A stretch of DNA of 51,467 nt from Campylobacter concisus. Its GTDB lineage: Bacteria > Campylobacterota > Campylobacteria > Campylobacterales > Campylobacteraceae. A program made the translations under genes and the position numbers. The notes beneath the pieces were generated by a model, which did not search any database, was not told the DNA's origin, and saw only the letters and a list, made by a program, of their open reading frames with translations. Below, in pieces: positions 26,300 through 35,476 of this stretch. Where the stretch lies: NCBI GenBank assembly GCA_002092835.1, contig LVWL01000004.1:1-51467 (forward strand). Direction: 5' to 3'. The number at the start of each line of letters is the position of its first letter. Positions within the stretch are counted from its first letter, which is position 1.

Positions 26300-27451
26300 T
26301 TACACTCTCGCGCTACTTGGGATATTTACTATCCTATCACTTAGAAATTTAGCATTTTTTAGCTCATCTTTTTGGCAGTCCTTAAACATATCAAGCTCAT
26401 TCATGAGCTGCCAGATAGGACGCGTGAAAACGCCATTTTCATTGCTAAATTTCAAGAACTCATCTCGCTTTTCACGGCTTTCAAAAAGCACCGCATTTAG
26501 CCAAAAATTTGACCTAGCATCCGCTGGCTCATCTATAAATTTCACATCATCAAATTTAGAAAAATACTCTTTATAGATCATCGCAAGCTCGCGTTTGCTC
26601 TTTAAAAATAGCTCCAAATTTTCAAGCTGCGCCACAAGCAGAGCTGCATTTAAATTTGGCAAGCGGTAGTTGTATCCGATCTCGCTATGACGATACTCAA
26701 AGGGGTGTGGCACCTTAGCCGTTGTAGTGATAAATTTGGCGTGCTTTGCTATCTCCTCATCGTTTGTGATGATAGCTCCGCCACCTCCGCTTGTGACGAT
26801 CTTATTGCCATTAAAGCTCATCGCTGCAAGCTTGCCAAAATTTCCCGTATGAGTGCCTTTGTAGTAGCTACCAAGGCTCTCGGCACAGTCTTCTACTAAA
26901 GCGATGTTCCAACGCTTACAAATTTCAACTATCTCTTCTATCTTGCAAGGCAGTCCAAAAGTGTGCATAGGCACGCAAGCACGCACTATCCTGCCACTAG
27001 TTTTATTGACACATTTGCCGCCTTTTAGCTCGCAGTTTTTCTCCAAAAACGCACTAAGCGACGCTGGCGACATACCGAGCGTGTCAAGATCAACGTCTAC
27101 GAAAACTGGCTTTGCAAAAAGGTAGCTAATGGCGTTGCAAGTGGCTATAAAAGTAACTGACTGAGTGATCACTTCGTCATTTTGCTCTACGCCAGCTAGT
27201 TTTAGGCAGATGTGAAGCGCAGAGGTGCCATTTGTCGTGGCAACTGCAAATTTAGCACCGACCATTTGAGCTAGCTTGCTCTCAAACTCATCGACAAATT
27301 TGCCGACACTTGAGACAAAGCTAGAGTCGATGCACTCAAGTAGATATTTTTTCTCATTGCCTATAAATTTAGGCTCGTGAAGCGGGACTTTGTCCTTGCC
27401 AAAAGTGCTTTTTATAAATTTCAAAACCTCGTCAAAATCACATTTTTTCAT
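26300..27451 (-). CDS. legC: LegC-family sugar-4-aminotransferase
   Basis: A 383-aa PLP aminotransferase that aminates the 4-keto-6-deoxy sugar nucleotide made by LegB. PLP lysine K217 in MSFNGNKIVTSGGGG, ring Asp188 in LVEDCAESLGSYYKG, and the C-terminal FWLNAVLF and NGVFTRPIWQ segments fit the LegC group. It overlaps legB by 14 bases. It is visibly richer in G+C than the PHP/ATP-grasp/SDR genes that follow, resembling the chromosomal background more closely. Confidence 0.9.
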   Translation of the reverse strand: MKKCDFDEVLKFIKSTFGKDKVPLHEPKFIGNEKKYLLECIDSSFVSSVGKFVDEFESKLAQMVGAKFAVATTNGTSALHICLKLAGVEQNDEVITQSVTFIATCNAISYLFAKPVFVDVDLDTLGMSPASLSAFLEKNCELKGGKCVNKTSGRIVRACVPMHTFGLPCKIEEIVEICKRWNIALVEDCAESLGSYYKGTHTGNFGKLAAMSFNGNKIVTSGGGGAIITNDEEIAKHAKFITTTAKVPHPFEYRHSEIGYNYRLPNLNAALLVAQLENLELFLKSKRELAMIYKEYFSKFDDVKFIDEPADARSNFWLNAVLFESREKRDEFLKFSNENGVFTRPIWQLMNELDMFKDCQKDELKNAKFLSDRIVNIPSSARV

Positions 27452-28628
27452 CGAGATACTTTCCTGTTTCTTTATGCATAAAATTTGGTATAAGCTCGAA
27501 AACTTCGCGCAAAACGTCCTCTTTGCTCCATGTCAAGCTTAATTTTAAATTTAAGATATTATTTTTGAAAATTTCTAACTTTTTGCTGTCAAAATTTGCA
27601 TCATTTTTAACTATACCGATATTTTGAAGCCTTTGCATATCAAGCCTCTCGCCATCAACGAAAAACTCCTCGTAGTCCTTCTCTCCAGTCGTGTCGCTAG
27701 GCGCAAAAAGACAAGGGTAAAAGCCATCTTTTGGAAGCACTTTGGCTAGCTTTCTAGCCTCCTCCTCATTTTCACACAAAAATGGCTCATAGCCTAAATT
27801 TGCTAAGTATCGCTTGGCTATCTCACTAAATGTTATGAGGTCTAAATTTTCATCTAATTTTGGGAAAAATATATCTCTATTTTCGCCAAAAATAGTGCTT
27901 AAAAGGCAGAGCTCGCCGCTCTCTTTTGGTGTTAAAAAGTAGCGTCTGACGTCGTTTGGAGCGACTATGGGTTGAGCCTTTTCTATGCGTTTTTGAAAGC
28001 CAAAAAGAAGTGAGCCGTCACTAAATGCTACGTTTGCAAACCTAGCCATCGAGACATCGATCTCTAAAGAGTGCCTAAATGCAAACATCTCCATGATGCG
28101 CTTGCTAGCTCCCATTAAATTTACAGGGTTTGCGGCCTTGTCGGTGCTAACGCAGAAATATTTTTTTGACTTCATATCCGAAGCTTGAGCCAGCGTTTTA
28201 TCAGTGTTAAAGATGTTTGTTTCAAGCATTCTCATGAGTGTAAATGGATCTTTTTCGCTTCTAACGTGCTTTAGCGCTGATAAATTTAAAACGTAGTCAA
28301 ATCCACCACTTTGCGCTAAAAGTGCATCAAACTCAGCGCTTGCAACATCTATGGCAAAAGTTTTAAAGTCGCCACTTATATATCCAAACTCACTTCTTAT
28401 GTCACGCACTAGCTCGACAAGGTTGTTTTCAGAGATATCAACGACGTATAGTTTTTTGGGTTCTCTTATAAAGATCTCTTTTGTTACGGCAGAGCCTATA
28501 GATCCTGCCCCACCGATAACTAAAAAGCTTGAGCTTGAAACTATCTCTTTTAGGTCTTTATCAAGTGTATTTATGTCATCCTCAAAGAGATTTTTCGTGC
28601 GTCCTATTAGTCTTAAGATATTGTTCAT
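27438..28628 (-). CDS. legB: nucleotide-sugar 4,6-dehydratase, LegB-like
   Basis: A 396-aa SDR of the polysaccharide-biosynthesis dehydratase type (FlaA1/PseB/CapD superfamily): FLVIGGAGSIGSAVTKEI (35-52), LNLSALKHVRSEKDP and the diagnostic FCVSTDKAANPVNLMGASKRIME (158-180), with STDKA replacing the usual Y-x3-K Ser motif. It performs the first legionaminic acid step on the HexNAc nucleotide. From memory, the C. jejuni LegB is a shorter GDP-mannose-dehydratase-like enzyme, so this longer form raises the question whether the donor is UDP- or GDP-linked. Confidence 0.85.
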   Translation of the reverse strand: MNNILRLIGRTKNLFEDDINTLDKDLKEIVSSSSFLVIGGAGSIGSAVTKEIFIREPKKLYVVDISENNLVELVRDIRSEFGYISGDFKTFAIDVASAEFDALLAQSGGFDYVLNLSALKHVRSEKDPFTLMRMLETNIFNTDKTLAQASDMKSKKYFCVSTDKAANPVNLMGASKRIMEMFAFRHSLEIDVSMARFANVAFSDGSLLFGFQKRIEKAQPIVAPNDVRRYFLTPKESGELCLLSTIFGENRDIFFPKLDENLDLITFSEIAKRYLANLGYEPFLCENEEEARKLAKVLPKDGFYPCLFAPSDTTGEKDYEEFFVDGERLDMQRLQNIGIVKNDANFDSKKLEIFKNNILNLKLSLTWSKEDVLREVFELIPNFMHKETGKYLDEKM

Positions 28629-28629
28629 A

Positions 28630-29958
28630 TTAATTCCAAATTATTTCATTTGCTATATATTCGTTTACATTTTCTTTTTTATAAAAAACTTGGTCATAAG
28701 ATTTTTCTAGCTCGCTAACAACTACCTCAAACTCATTAAATATTCTTTTAATATGTGAGTCTAGTTCTTTATTATCGTTTGCAACTAAAACTAAATTATA
28801 GTATCCATATTCAGTAACGTTTTTTCCACTATTTTTATCTTTTATATTCTTATTAAGATTATATGCGTATTTTGAATCTAACATTTCTATTGTTGGTATA
28901 CCGATTGAGATCATATCTGAAACAACTCCAGAATAAAAACAAATAGCAAATTTGGAATGTTTTCCTAAGAAAAATGTATGCAAATTTGAAACCATCCAAC
29001 CAATCCCACATTCTTCTTTAGGCAATGCTTCTTCGCAAGAGTTATCGCACACTTCATCAGGATGTTTTTTTATTATCAGCTTTAAATTGCATTTTTTAGC
29101 CTGTTTATAAATCTCTTTGACATATCTAACTTTTTCTTCTCTTGGCATGAATGAGCCATAATTTCTTGAGATTAGAAAGATATAATTTCCATTAAAAGGG
29201 ATTTCATAATTACCACAATAACGATCCATAAAATAATCAATCCATTTTTTTTCATGTCTTGGAATACCCACCACCCTACAAAACTCTTTTTTTATCCCAT
29301 AGTAATTTTCATAGTACTCTGCATCTTTCTCAGATGATGCAAATACAATAGTATTATTGTTCGGATAGTTATTTACAATAGTTCTTGTTTTTAATTCCTC
29401 TAACAGATATTCATGACTATTATTTCCATGGCAAATTGAATACTTTTTGACTTCACTTAGTTTGGTTAATATATCTTCATGGGCATCTTTGCTAGATTCG
29501 TAAACATCATACAATATTTTTAAATTTTCACTTTTTAATTGATATAAATTTATAAATTTCAAATTATAAATTTTTACTATTATTGCATTTATTTTTATAA
29601 TTATAGAATTTAAGAAAGAGTCTAGTTTAATGATCCTTAGCTTATTTAAAATTTTTTTTAATATCAAAAATGGATTTAGACGATTTGAAAAAAACGAATA
29701 TTTTTGAATAAGTTCAAAATTATTAGATTCAACAAAAGTACCATTTATGTCCTTATAAACAATAGTAGTAAATATCTCGCTTGCCAGCTTAATCAATGGC
29801 GAGTTTAATTCAATTTGTTTTATTATGTAATAATCATGTACATAGAATATAAATTGCGCATCAGGCTGTTTATTTTTGAGTTCATGCAAAACAGATGCCC
29901 AACTATCCAATGTGCCCAAACTAGGTGAACATATAAATAAAAAAACATCTTTTTTCAT
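28630..29958 (-). CDS. putative GT-B transferase with KHP motif
   Basis: A 442-aa protein. The start KKDVFLFICSPSLGTLDSWASVL is not a family I can name. The second half has FLISRNYGSFMPREEK, then LKLIIKKHPDE (about 300-310) and FAICFYSGVVSDMISIGIPTIEM, the same KxHP plus SG-rich donor-site layout as the protein at 15637-17022. Enzymes of this shape include CMP-Kdo and other acidic-sugar or phosphoglycerol transferases. It directly follows the aldolase/cytidylyltransferase/HAD cassette, so it may transfer that cassette's product; this is inference from position. Confidence 0.5.
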   Translation of the reverse strand: MKKDVFLFICSPSLGTLDSWASVLHELKNKQPDAQFIFYVHDYYIIKQIELNSPLIKLASEIFTTIVYKDINGTFVESNNFELIQKYSFFSNRLNPFLILKKILNKLRIIKLDSFLNSIIIKINAIIVKIYNLKFINLYQLKSENLKILYDVYESSKDAHEDILTKLSEVKKYSICHGNNSHEYLLEELKTRTIVNNYPNNNTIVFASSEKDAEYYENYYGIKKEFCRVVGIPRHEKKWIDYFMDRYCGNYEIPFNGNYIFLISRNYGSFMPREEKVRYVKEIYKQAKKCNLKLIIKKHPDEVCDNSCEEALPKEECGIGWMVSNLHTFFLGKHSKFAICFYSGVVSDMISIGIPTIEMLDSKYAYNLNKNIKDKNSGKNVTEYGYYNLVLVANDNKELDSHIKRIFNEFEVVVSELEKSYDQVFYKKENVNEYIANEIIWN

Positions 29959-29959
29959 T

Positions 29960-30582
29960 TTATTCCTTTATTTTGAATATATAGAAATCCTCTATATAAT
30001 TGGCCTTATTTTTCAGTTTTTCATTATTATATCCATAGAATTTTATTTTATTTAGATAAGCAGCTTCATAGTCATTTACACTATCTCCTATCAAAATACA
30101 TTCGTTGGAATTATAATTATATTTTTCCAATATGTTTTTTACTAGCTCATTTTTAGGAGTTGGGGAGCCCTCTATTGTTTTAAAAAATTTACTTAAATCA
30201 AGTTTTTTGCAAAGATAGTTCAACTCTTTTTCATCAGATCCAGAGACTATATGGAAATTATATTTTTTATAGTTTTGTTTTATAAATTCTACTGTTTCGG
30301 CAATAAGATATTTTTTATTAGTAAGCTCTGTTTTCATTATATATGAGAATTTACTTGCTAATTCTTGAACCTTTTCATCACTTACATCGATACCTAAAAT
30401 AGCATTATAAAAATATCTTATTTTTACATAACGACTTAATCCACCATTAAAGAATGATATTCTAGCAATCTATTTACAAGAACATCATTAAATTCCTTAA
30501 ATATTTTTCTAAATCCGTAGTCTCTTACTGGCAAGCTGTTTAATATGACTCCATCAAAATCAAAGAAAATAGTCTCTATCAT
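29960..30582 (-). pseudogene. HAD-family phosphatase, frameshifted
   Basis: A HAD hydrolase gene of about 207 codons, broken once. The 5' frame starts MIETIFFDFDGVILNSLPVR, with the nucleophile Asp8 and acid Asp10, and stops after 48 codons at 30436. A one-base loss in the AAA at 30449-30451 (TTT on the coding strand) explains it: the next frame continues NGGLSRYVKIRYFYN and runs through the HIVSGSDEKELN motif II and CILIGDSVNDYEAA motif IV to 29960. The product would dephosphorylate a sugar phosphate, fitting the 2-keto-sugar-acid route of its neighbours. As written it is inactive; sequencing error is quite possible. Confidence 0.82.
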
Positions 30583-30583
30583 T

Positions 30584-31264
30584 TTAATATTTCATATATC
30601 TATCATAATAAAATCTAGCTAATTCTAGATCCATTCCATCGTCAATATCTATGCTTTCAATTCTATTTAGCTTAAACATATATGGATTTTTACCATGAAA
30701 ATATGACCACTCTATCATTTTAATTCTAGGTGCTATTAGTATACCATCGCTAATAAAATACAACTCTTCAAGTTCTTGGCTAGGTACATGCTCTAATCCC
30801 AACTTATAATTAATGGGACCATTTTTATTCCATAAATATCTTTTAAAGGATTCTACAGAAACTAATGAATCATAATTTTTATCACCAAGAACAACTTTCT
30901 TATATTTTTCTATACTATTATTATATGTTTCGTTTGTTATTAATGGTGCAGTAACTGGAGACCATATAATGTTGTCTCCCTCCACCGATTCACAAATATG
31001 CTTTACAACTGCACCAAATGGCTCAGTCTTTTCATCGCAATATCTCAAGTCTCTTCTATGAATTTTGACCTTCTTTTTTAGGGCCATTTCTAACATTATT
31101 TCAGAATCGGAAGAAACCACTATGTTATCAATATATCTATTGGCTTTTAATACATCGATTTTATACTCTAATAAATTAGAATTTGCAAAATGTGATATGT
31201 TTTTATCCTTAAGCCTTCTACTGCCAGACCGAACTGGAATAATTGCCGTAAAATTACTGTGCAT
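30584..31264 (-). CDS. acylneuraminate cytidylyltransferase family protein
   Basis: A 226-aa CMP-sugar synthetase family enzyme. AIIPVRSGSRRLKDKN (7-22) contains the conserved Arg and the Lys-Asn of the CTP-binding loop; IVVSSDSEIMLEMA, RRDLRYCDEKTEP and IESIDIDDGMDLELARFY supply the remaining nucleotide and metal sites. It would activate an acidic sugar as its CMP form. Legionaminic acid already has its own enzyme (17836-18543), so this one probably serves another sugar, perhaps made by the aldolase-like gene upstream. It overlaps the preceding cytidylyltransferase-like gene by 11 bases. Confidence 0.78.
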   Translation of the reverse strand: MHSNFTAIIPVRSGSRRLKDKNISHFANSNLLEYKIDVLKANRYIDNIVVSSDSEIMLEMALKKKVKIHRRDLRYCDEKTEPFGAVVKHICESVEGDNIIWSPVTAPLITNETYNNSIEKYKKVVLGDKNYDSLVSVESFKRYLWNKNGPINYKLGLEHVPSQELEELYFISDGILIAPRIKMIEWSYFHGKNPYMFKLNRIESIDIDDGMDLELARFYYDRYMKY

Positions 31265-31916
31265 AATTTAAACTCCTTTTGAAATATAAATTTATAAGCT
31301 CTTTTGTCAATTCATAGCTATTTGTATCTTTAATTTCAGTGGCTTCAAATGAATCGACTTCAAAAAAAGTAGCATTATTTAACATTACACCAAAATCATC
31401 ATTATTTAAAATTCTATCTTTTTTAAATATAAAACAACCATTTATGGTAATATAAATTGGATCCAAATATTTTCTAGAAATAAATTTATCATCAAAATTT
31501 AAGCGTTTTTGTCTAAAAAAAATATATTCCGTCTTTTTCTCTACAGAAACTAAAATATTAGGTTTTTTTTTCATAAAAATGTTAAGCATTCTATCATACA
31601 CATTATAATCCATAAAAGGAGTCATACAACTTATAAGAATAATGTTCTCAGCATCAATATGATTAACTGCATCATTTATCATATCAGAGTAACTAATATC
31701 TAAATCCCTATACAAAAAATTTACACCAGTATGCCTCACATAATCTTGTATTTTTTTACTACTAGAACTAACAAATATATTTGGAGCTCCAGTGATCTCC
31801 TTGCATTGTGCTATTTTCCATTCCAAAAGTGTGGTATCGCCAAAAGATGTTATATCGCCTAGTTCATTATGTCTATTCTTTTCTTGCGCTGGTATTATTA
31901 CTGCAAAATTATTCAT
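31254..31916 (-). CDS. degenerate cytidylyltransferase-like protein
   Basis: A 220-aa protein with the same overall plan as its downstream neighbour: AVIIPAQEKNRHNELGDITSF at the N-terminus, LLEWKIAQCKEITGAPNIFVSSSSKKIQDYV, RDLDISYSDMINDAV and a C-terminal SFEATEIKDTNSYELTKELI. It lacks the R-x-GS-R/K-x-x-x-KN loop that binds CTP in active enzymes. It may be a partner subunit or regulator of the next gene product, or may act on a different substrate. It overlaps the aldolase-like gene by four bases. Confidence 0.6.
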   Translation of the reverse strand: MNNFAVIIPAQEKNRHNELGDITSFGDTTLLEWKIAQCKEITGAPNIFVSSSSKKIQDYVRHTGVNFLYRDLDISYSDMINDAVNHIDAENIILISCMTPFMDYNVYDRMLNIFMKKKPNILVSVEKKTEYIFFRQKRLNFDDKFISRKYLDPIYITINGCFIFKKDRILNNDDFGVMLNNATFFEVDSFEATEIKDTNSYELTKELINLYFKRSLNYAQ

Positions 31917-32686
31917 TGCAATCTCCTTTTTAGCTCTGTTAGCCTTGATAGTTCTGATCCAATCTGCATATCACTAAATTCTTTTTTTGATAATATATAT
32001 AACTCTTCAAATTTCAAAGCTTCTTTTATTGCATTTTCTTTTTCTAAGAATATTTTTGTTGGTAGTATAACTTTCCTAGTTTCAAGTTTGTATATCAATT
32101 TTTTTAATTTTTGATATTTTTGATCTAAAATTTCTATTGTTCTAGCAGAAACACTACCGCCAACCGTAAAAGTCATATCTGTAGCATCCATTTTAAGAGC
32201 AACTTTTTTTAAAAGTTCAAAAGTAAAGTCACTATCTGGCTTGATATTTTCATCAAAATATGATGCAGTTAAATCGCTCCTACCAATAGTTATGTTATTG
32301 AATTTACCATTTGCATACTCTAAAATTTCATCAAAATTTTCTATTGCGCTTTTTGTTTCTATATTTAATGTAGTATGAATTTCATGCCTACCATAAATAT
32401 TTAAAATACTATCATAAAATTTTTTGGCACCAAATTTACTCTCCACCATTGGGGCTATCAATCCATCCACATCAATTTCAATGGCATCTTTTATATCCCT
32501 TATAGCTTCTACACCGCCTATTTTTAAATATAGTTTAACTCCCACCTTAGAAGTTAGTCTTCTTAGCCTCATCAAATCTCTAAAAGAAGATCCTTCTGCT
32601 TCAAACTCTGCTTTTATACCTTGTAAGTCGTATACATCTCTCAAAAAACAAAGCTGCTCATAAAGTTTTTTTTCTAAACTATACAA
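31913..32686 (-). CDS. HpcH/HpaI aldolase / citrate-lyase-like protein
   Basis: A 257-aa protein with a pattern of the HpcH/HpaI/CitE superfamily: GIKAEFEAEGSSFRDLMRLRR, KLYLKIGGVEAIRDIKDAIEIDVDGLIAPMVESKFGAKKF, and NITIGRSDLTASYF near the barrel end. Members cleave or form C-C bonds using pyruvate- or acyl-CoA-derived enolates with a divalent metal. The start is TTG at 32686, preceded by GAAGGGAG six bases away. Lying ahead of two cytidylyltransferase-like genes and a phosphatase gene, it may build the carbon skeleton of a 2-keto acidic sugar; that role is inference. Confidence 0.65.
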   Translation of the reverse strand: MYSLEKKLYEQLCFLRDVYDLQGIKAEFEAEGSSFRDLMRLRRLTSKVGVKLYLKIGGVEAIRDIKDAIEIDVDGLIAPMVESKFGAKKFYDSILNIYGRHEIHTTLNIETKSAIENFDEILEYANGKFNNITIGRSDLTASYFDENIKPDSDFTFELLKKVALKMDATDMTFTVGGSVSARTIEILDQKYQKLKKLIYKLETRKVILPTKIFLEKENAIKEALKFEELYILSKKEFSDMQIGSELSRLTELKRRLQ

Positions 32687-32711
32687 TTAACACTCCCTTC
32701 GCTAACAAATA

Positions 32712-32717
32712 TACTAT
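32712..32717 (-). promoter_or_regulatory. candidate internal promoter -10
   Basis: On the minus strand TATAGT lies about 26 bases ahead of the TTG start of the aldolase-like gene, within a 75-base gap after the flippase gene. It could give the acidic-sugar cassette its own promoter. No -35 box is evident, as is usual in Campylobacter. Confidence 0.3.
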
Positions 32718-32761
32718 AAAAAATTGGATCTATTTGTATTTTGCCAGTTAAATTATTTTAC

Positions 32762-34434
32762 TCAATTTAATTTTATTACCTTATTACATTTCTCAATTGT
32801 GCTTAATCGATGTGCAATTATTAATAATGTTTTATCACTACCTACTTTATATATTTCATCCATTATTTTAGCCTCCGTTTCACTATCTAAAGCGCTCGTT
32901 GCTTCATCTAAAACTAAAATTTCAGGGTCACTATATAAAGCTCTAGCTATTCCTATTCTTTGCTTTTGACCACCACTCAACTGAATTCCGCCATCTCCGA
33001 CTAAAGTATCAACTCCTTCTTTTGAAGATAAAAAATCATAGATATTAGCTTTTTTTAAAACTTCTATAATTTTTTCTTTGTCATATTCATAGCCAAAAGC
33101 CACATTTTCTCCGACAGTACCGTCAAAAAGATATATTGATTGTGGTATATAACCTACTTTTGACCTATAAGATTTTATATTTGAAATTGTTAATTTTTCG
33201 CCATCCACAAATATTTCGCCTATTAGTGGCTTATATAATCCTATAATCAAATCAACCAATGTAGATTTGCCACTTCCACTTTCTCCAATAAAAGCGATTT
33301 TATCGCCTTTATTTATAATCAAACTTATATTTTCAAGAACTTTTTTATTCTTCGTATATTCAAAGTATATATTTTTTAACTCTATTTTTTCATTAAAATT
33401 TATTGGATCCATTCCTTCTTTTGGCAATATATAGTTAAGTTCTCTGTACATAATATCAAGAGATTTGGAGAAAAATAAAATTATATTATAGCCTGAAAGT
33501 ATTCTGTTTAGAGCAGGAAGAATTCTATATAAAGCCAAAGCATACATAGAAACTATTGGTAAAACAAAGCTTGCATCTTTATACTTAAAAAGCACATAAA
33601 CCACAATACCTACAAGGACTCCAAAGCCAATTGTTTCAAGTGAGAGTTTAGGAAGTTGATTTAATGTAGCATTTATTATATTCGCTCTAGCATATCCATA
33701 ACTTGCATTTGAGAACTCATTATACAGTTTTTCTTCATTTTGGATCAATTTTATCATTTTAAAATTTCCAAATGTTTCATTTAATATTCTATAGAACTTT
33801 GACTCCATTGCAGATCTTTTTATACCTTCACTTTTTATTTTATTCTTTATTGAAAATATTATAAAAAAAACTTTAATACCTAGAAATAAGGTAAGAGCCA
33901 ATGTTATTTTAATATCAACAATAAGAAGAAGAATATATAAAAACAATATTGTAAAAAATTCGCTAAAAATTATTAGTAAATTTTGAAGGCAAGATGAAAC
34001 ATTCGAAGATTCACTTAAAATATTTTTTATAAGTTCTGATACATTCTTTTTTACAAACTTTTTATATGGTAAATTTGTATAGTTTTTAAAAAGTCTAAAT
34101 GCAAAAGAATGAAATCTTCCAAATGCAAATTTATTAAGCAAATAATTATAAAATATCGAGTAAAAAGCTCTAAAAATATAAAAACCTATTAAAAAAAGAC
34201 CAAAAAAAATCATAAAATTAGTAGTAGTAGAAAAGTCAAAAAAGTTATAAATTTTTTTGAATATTCGTTACCAACTATTTTTGATGGATCTGATGCTAAG
34301 GTAATAAACGGCATAATAGCAGATATTCCAACGGTTTCAATAACCGACAAAAAAATACTCATAAAAATCAAAATAATAAAATTTTTCTTTTCTTGTCTTG
34401 TTGTTATTGCTAATAGCTTTTTTAAATTAGTCAT
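32762..34434 (-). pseudogene. PglK/Wzk-type ABC flippase, frameshifted
   Basis: An ABC exporter with fused membrane and ATPase domains, close in pattern to Campylobacter PglK and H. pylori Wzk, which flip lipid-linked glycans across the inner membrane. The 5' frame (34434-34210) encodes the first helix, ETVGISAIMPFITLASDP, then goes wrong at a T7 run (34252-34258; A7 on the coding strand). Adding one A joins NEYSKKIYNFFDF to FMIFFGLFLIGFYIFRAF and yields a full-length protein of about 557 aa. The ATPase part has GESGSGKST, LSGGQKQR and ILVLDEATSALD. The loss may be a sequencing error, phase-variable slippage or a true mutation. It overlaps fcl by 8 bases. Confidence 0.88.
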
Positions 34435-35473
34435 TTAAATACCACTCATAAAGCGTCTTTATTCCATCTTCAAGCTCTACTTTATGCTTCCAACCAAGAG
34501 AGTGGAGCTTTGAGGGATCCGTTAGTTTTAGCATCGTGCCATCAGGCTTGCTATCATTAAAGTATGGCTCGCCTTTAAAGCCAACTATATTTTTAACCAA
34601 ATTTGCTAGCTCTTTTATAGATATATCTTTGCCAGTTCCTATATTTATATGCGTATTTCTTATCTCTTTGCTATTTTTGTCATAAGTATCTTTAAAGTCT
34701 CTATTTTTCAGTAAAAATACACAAGCATCAGCCATATCTTCTGAGTGTAGAAACTCTCGTCTAGGTTTTCCTGTGCCCCAAATTTCTACTCTATCTTTTG
34801 AAATACCAAATTTACCAAGATAAGCCATAGCTTCATTTATATCTTTTACTTTTAGATCTTTTACCACTGCGTCAAATTTTTTTTCGCTTAAAAGCTTTGC
34901 TAGGTGTATCTTTCTTATAAGTGCTGGCAATACATGCGAAGTTTCTAGATCAAAGTTGTCGTTTGGACCATATAAATTTGTAGGCATCACAGATATAAAA
35001 TTTGTACCGTACTGCAGATTATAACTCTCACACATCTTCATGCCGGCTATTTTAGCGATCGCATATGGCTCATTTGTGTATTCAAGTGGAGATGTCAAAA
35101 GTACATCTTCGCTCATTGGTTGTGGGGCATTTTTAGGATATATACAAGTACTCCCCAGAAATAGTAGTTTTTTTACCTTATGCACATAGCTTTGATGGAT
35201 CACATTATTTTGAATTTGCAAATTTTCATAGATAAAATCAGCTCTATACGTGCTATTAGCCACTATTCCGCCGACCTTTGCAGCAGCTAGCACCACATAC
35301 TCAGGCTTTTCTTTTTCAAAAAACTCATAAACTGCTTTTTGATCCATTAGATCAAGCTCACTATGAGTTCTTGTGATTATATTTTCATAGCCTTTTGATT
35401 TTAAATTTTTCACTATAGCAGAGCCTACCAGACCCTTGTGCCCTGCTACATAAATTTTGCTATTTTTATCCAT
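34427..35473 (-). CDS. fcl: GDP-L-fucose synthase-like epimerase/reductase
   Basis: A 348-aa SDR that turns GDP-4-keto-6-deoxymannose into GDP-L-fucose or a related 6-deoxyhexose. [17 protein letters not shown] (6-22) is the NADP site; [18 protein letters not shown] and [15 protein letters not shown] carry the Ser and Tyr-Lys catalytic residues. It is somewhat longer than the usual enzyme of about 310-320 residues, with an insertion near residues 195-225 ([20 protein letters not shown]). It follows gmd by three bases. Epimerase/reductase specificity is inferred from the pairing. Confidence 0.88.
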   Translation of the reverse strand: MDKNSKIYVAGHKGLVGSAIVKNLKSKGYENIITRTHSELDLMDQKAVYEFFEKEKPEYVVLAAAKVGGIVANSTYRADFIYENLQIQNNVIHQSYVHKVKKLLFLGSTCIYPKNAPQPMSEDVLLTSPLEYTNEPYAIAKIAGMKMCESYNLQYGTNFISVMPTNLYGPNDNFDLETSHVLPALIRKIHLAKLLSEKKFDAVVKDLKVKDINEAMAYLGKFGISKDRVEIWGTGKPRREFLHSEDMADACVFLLKNRDFKDTYDKNSKEIRNTHINIGTGKDISIKELANLVKNIVGFKGEPYFNDSKPDGTMLKLTDPSKLHSLGWKHKVELEDGIKTLYEWYLND

Positions 35474-35476
35474 TTC

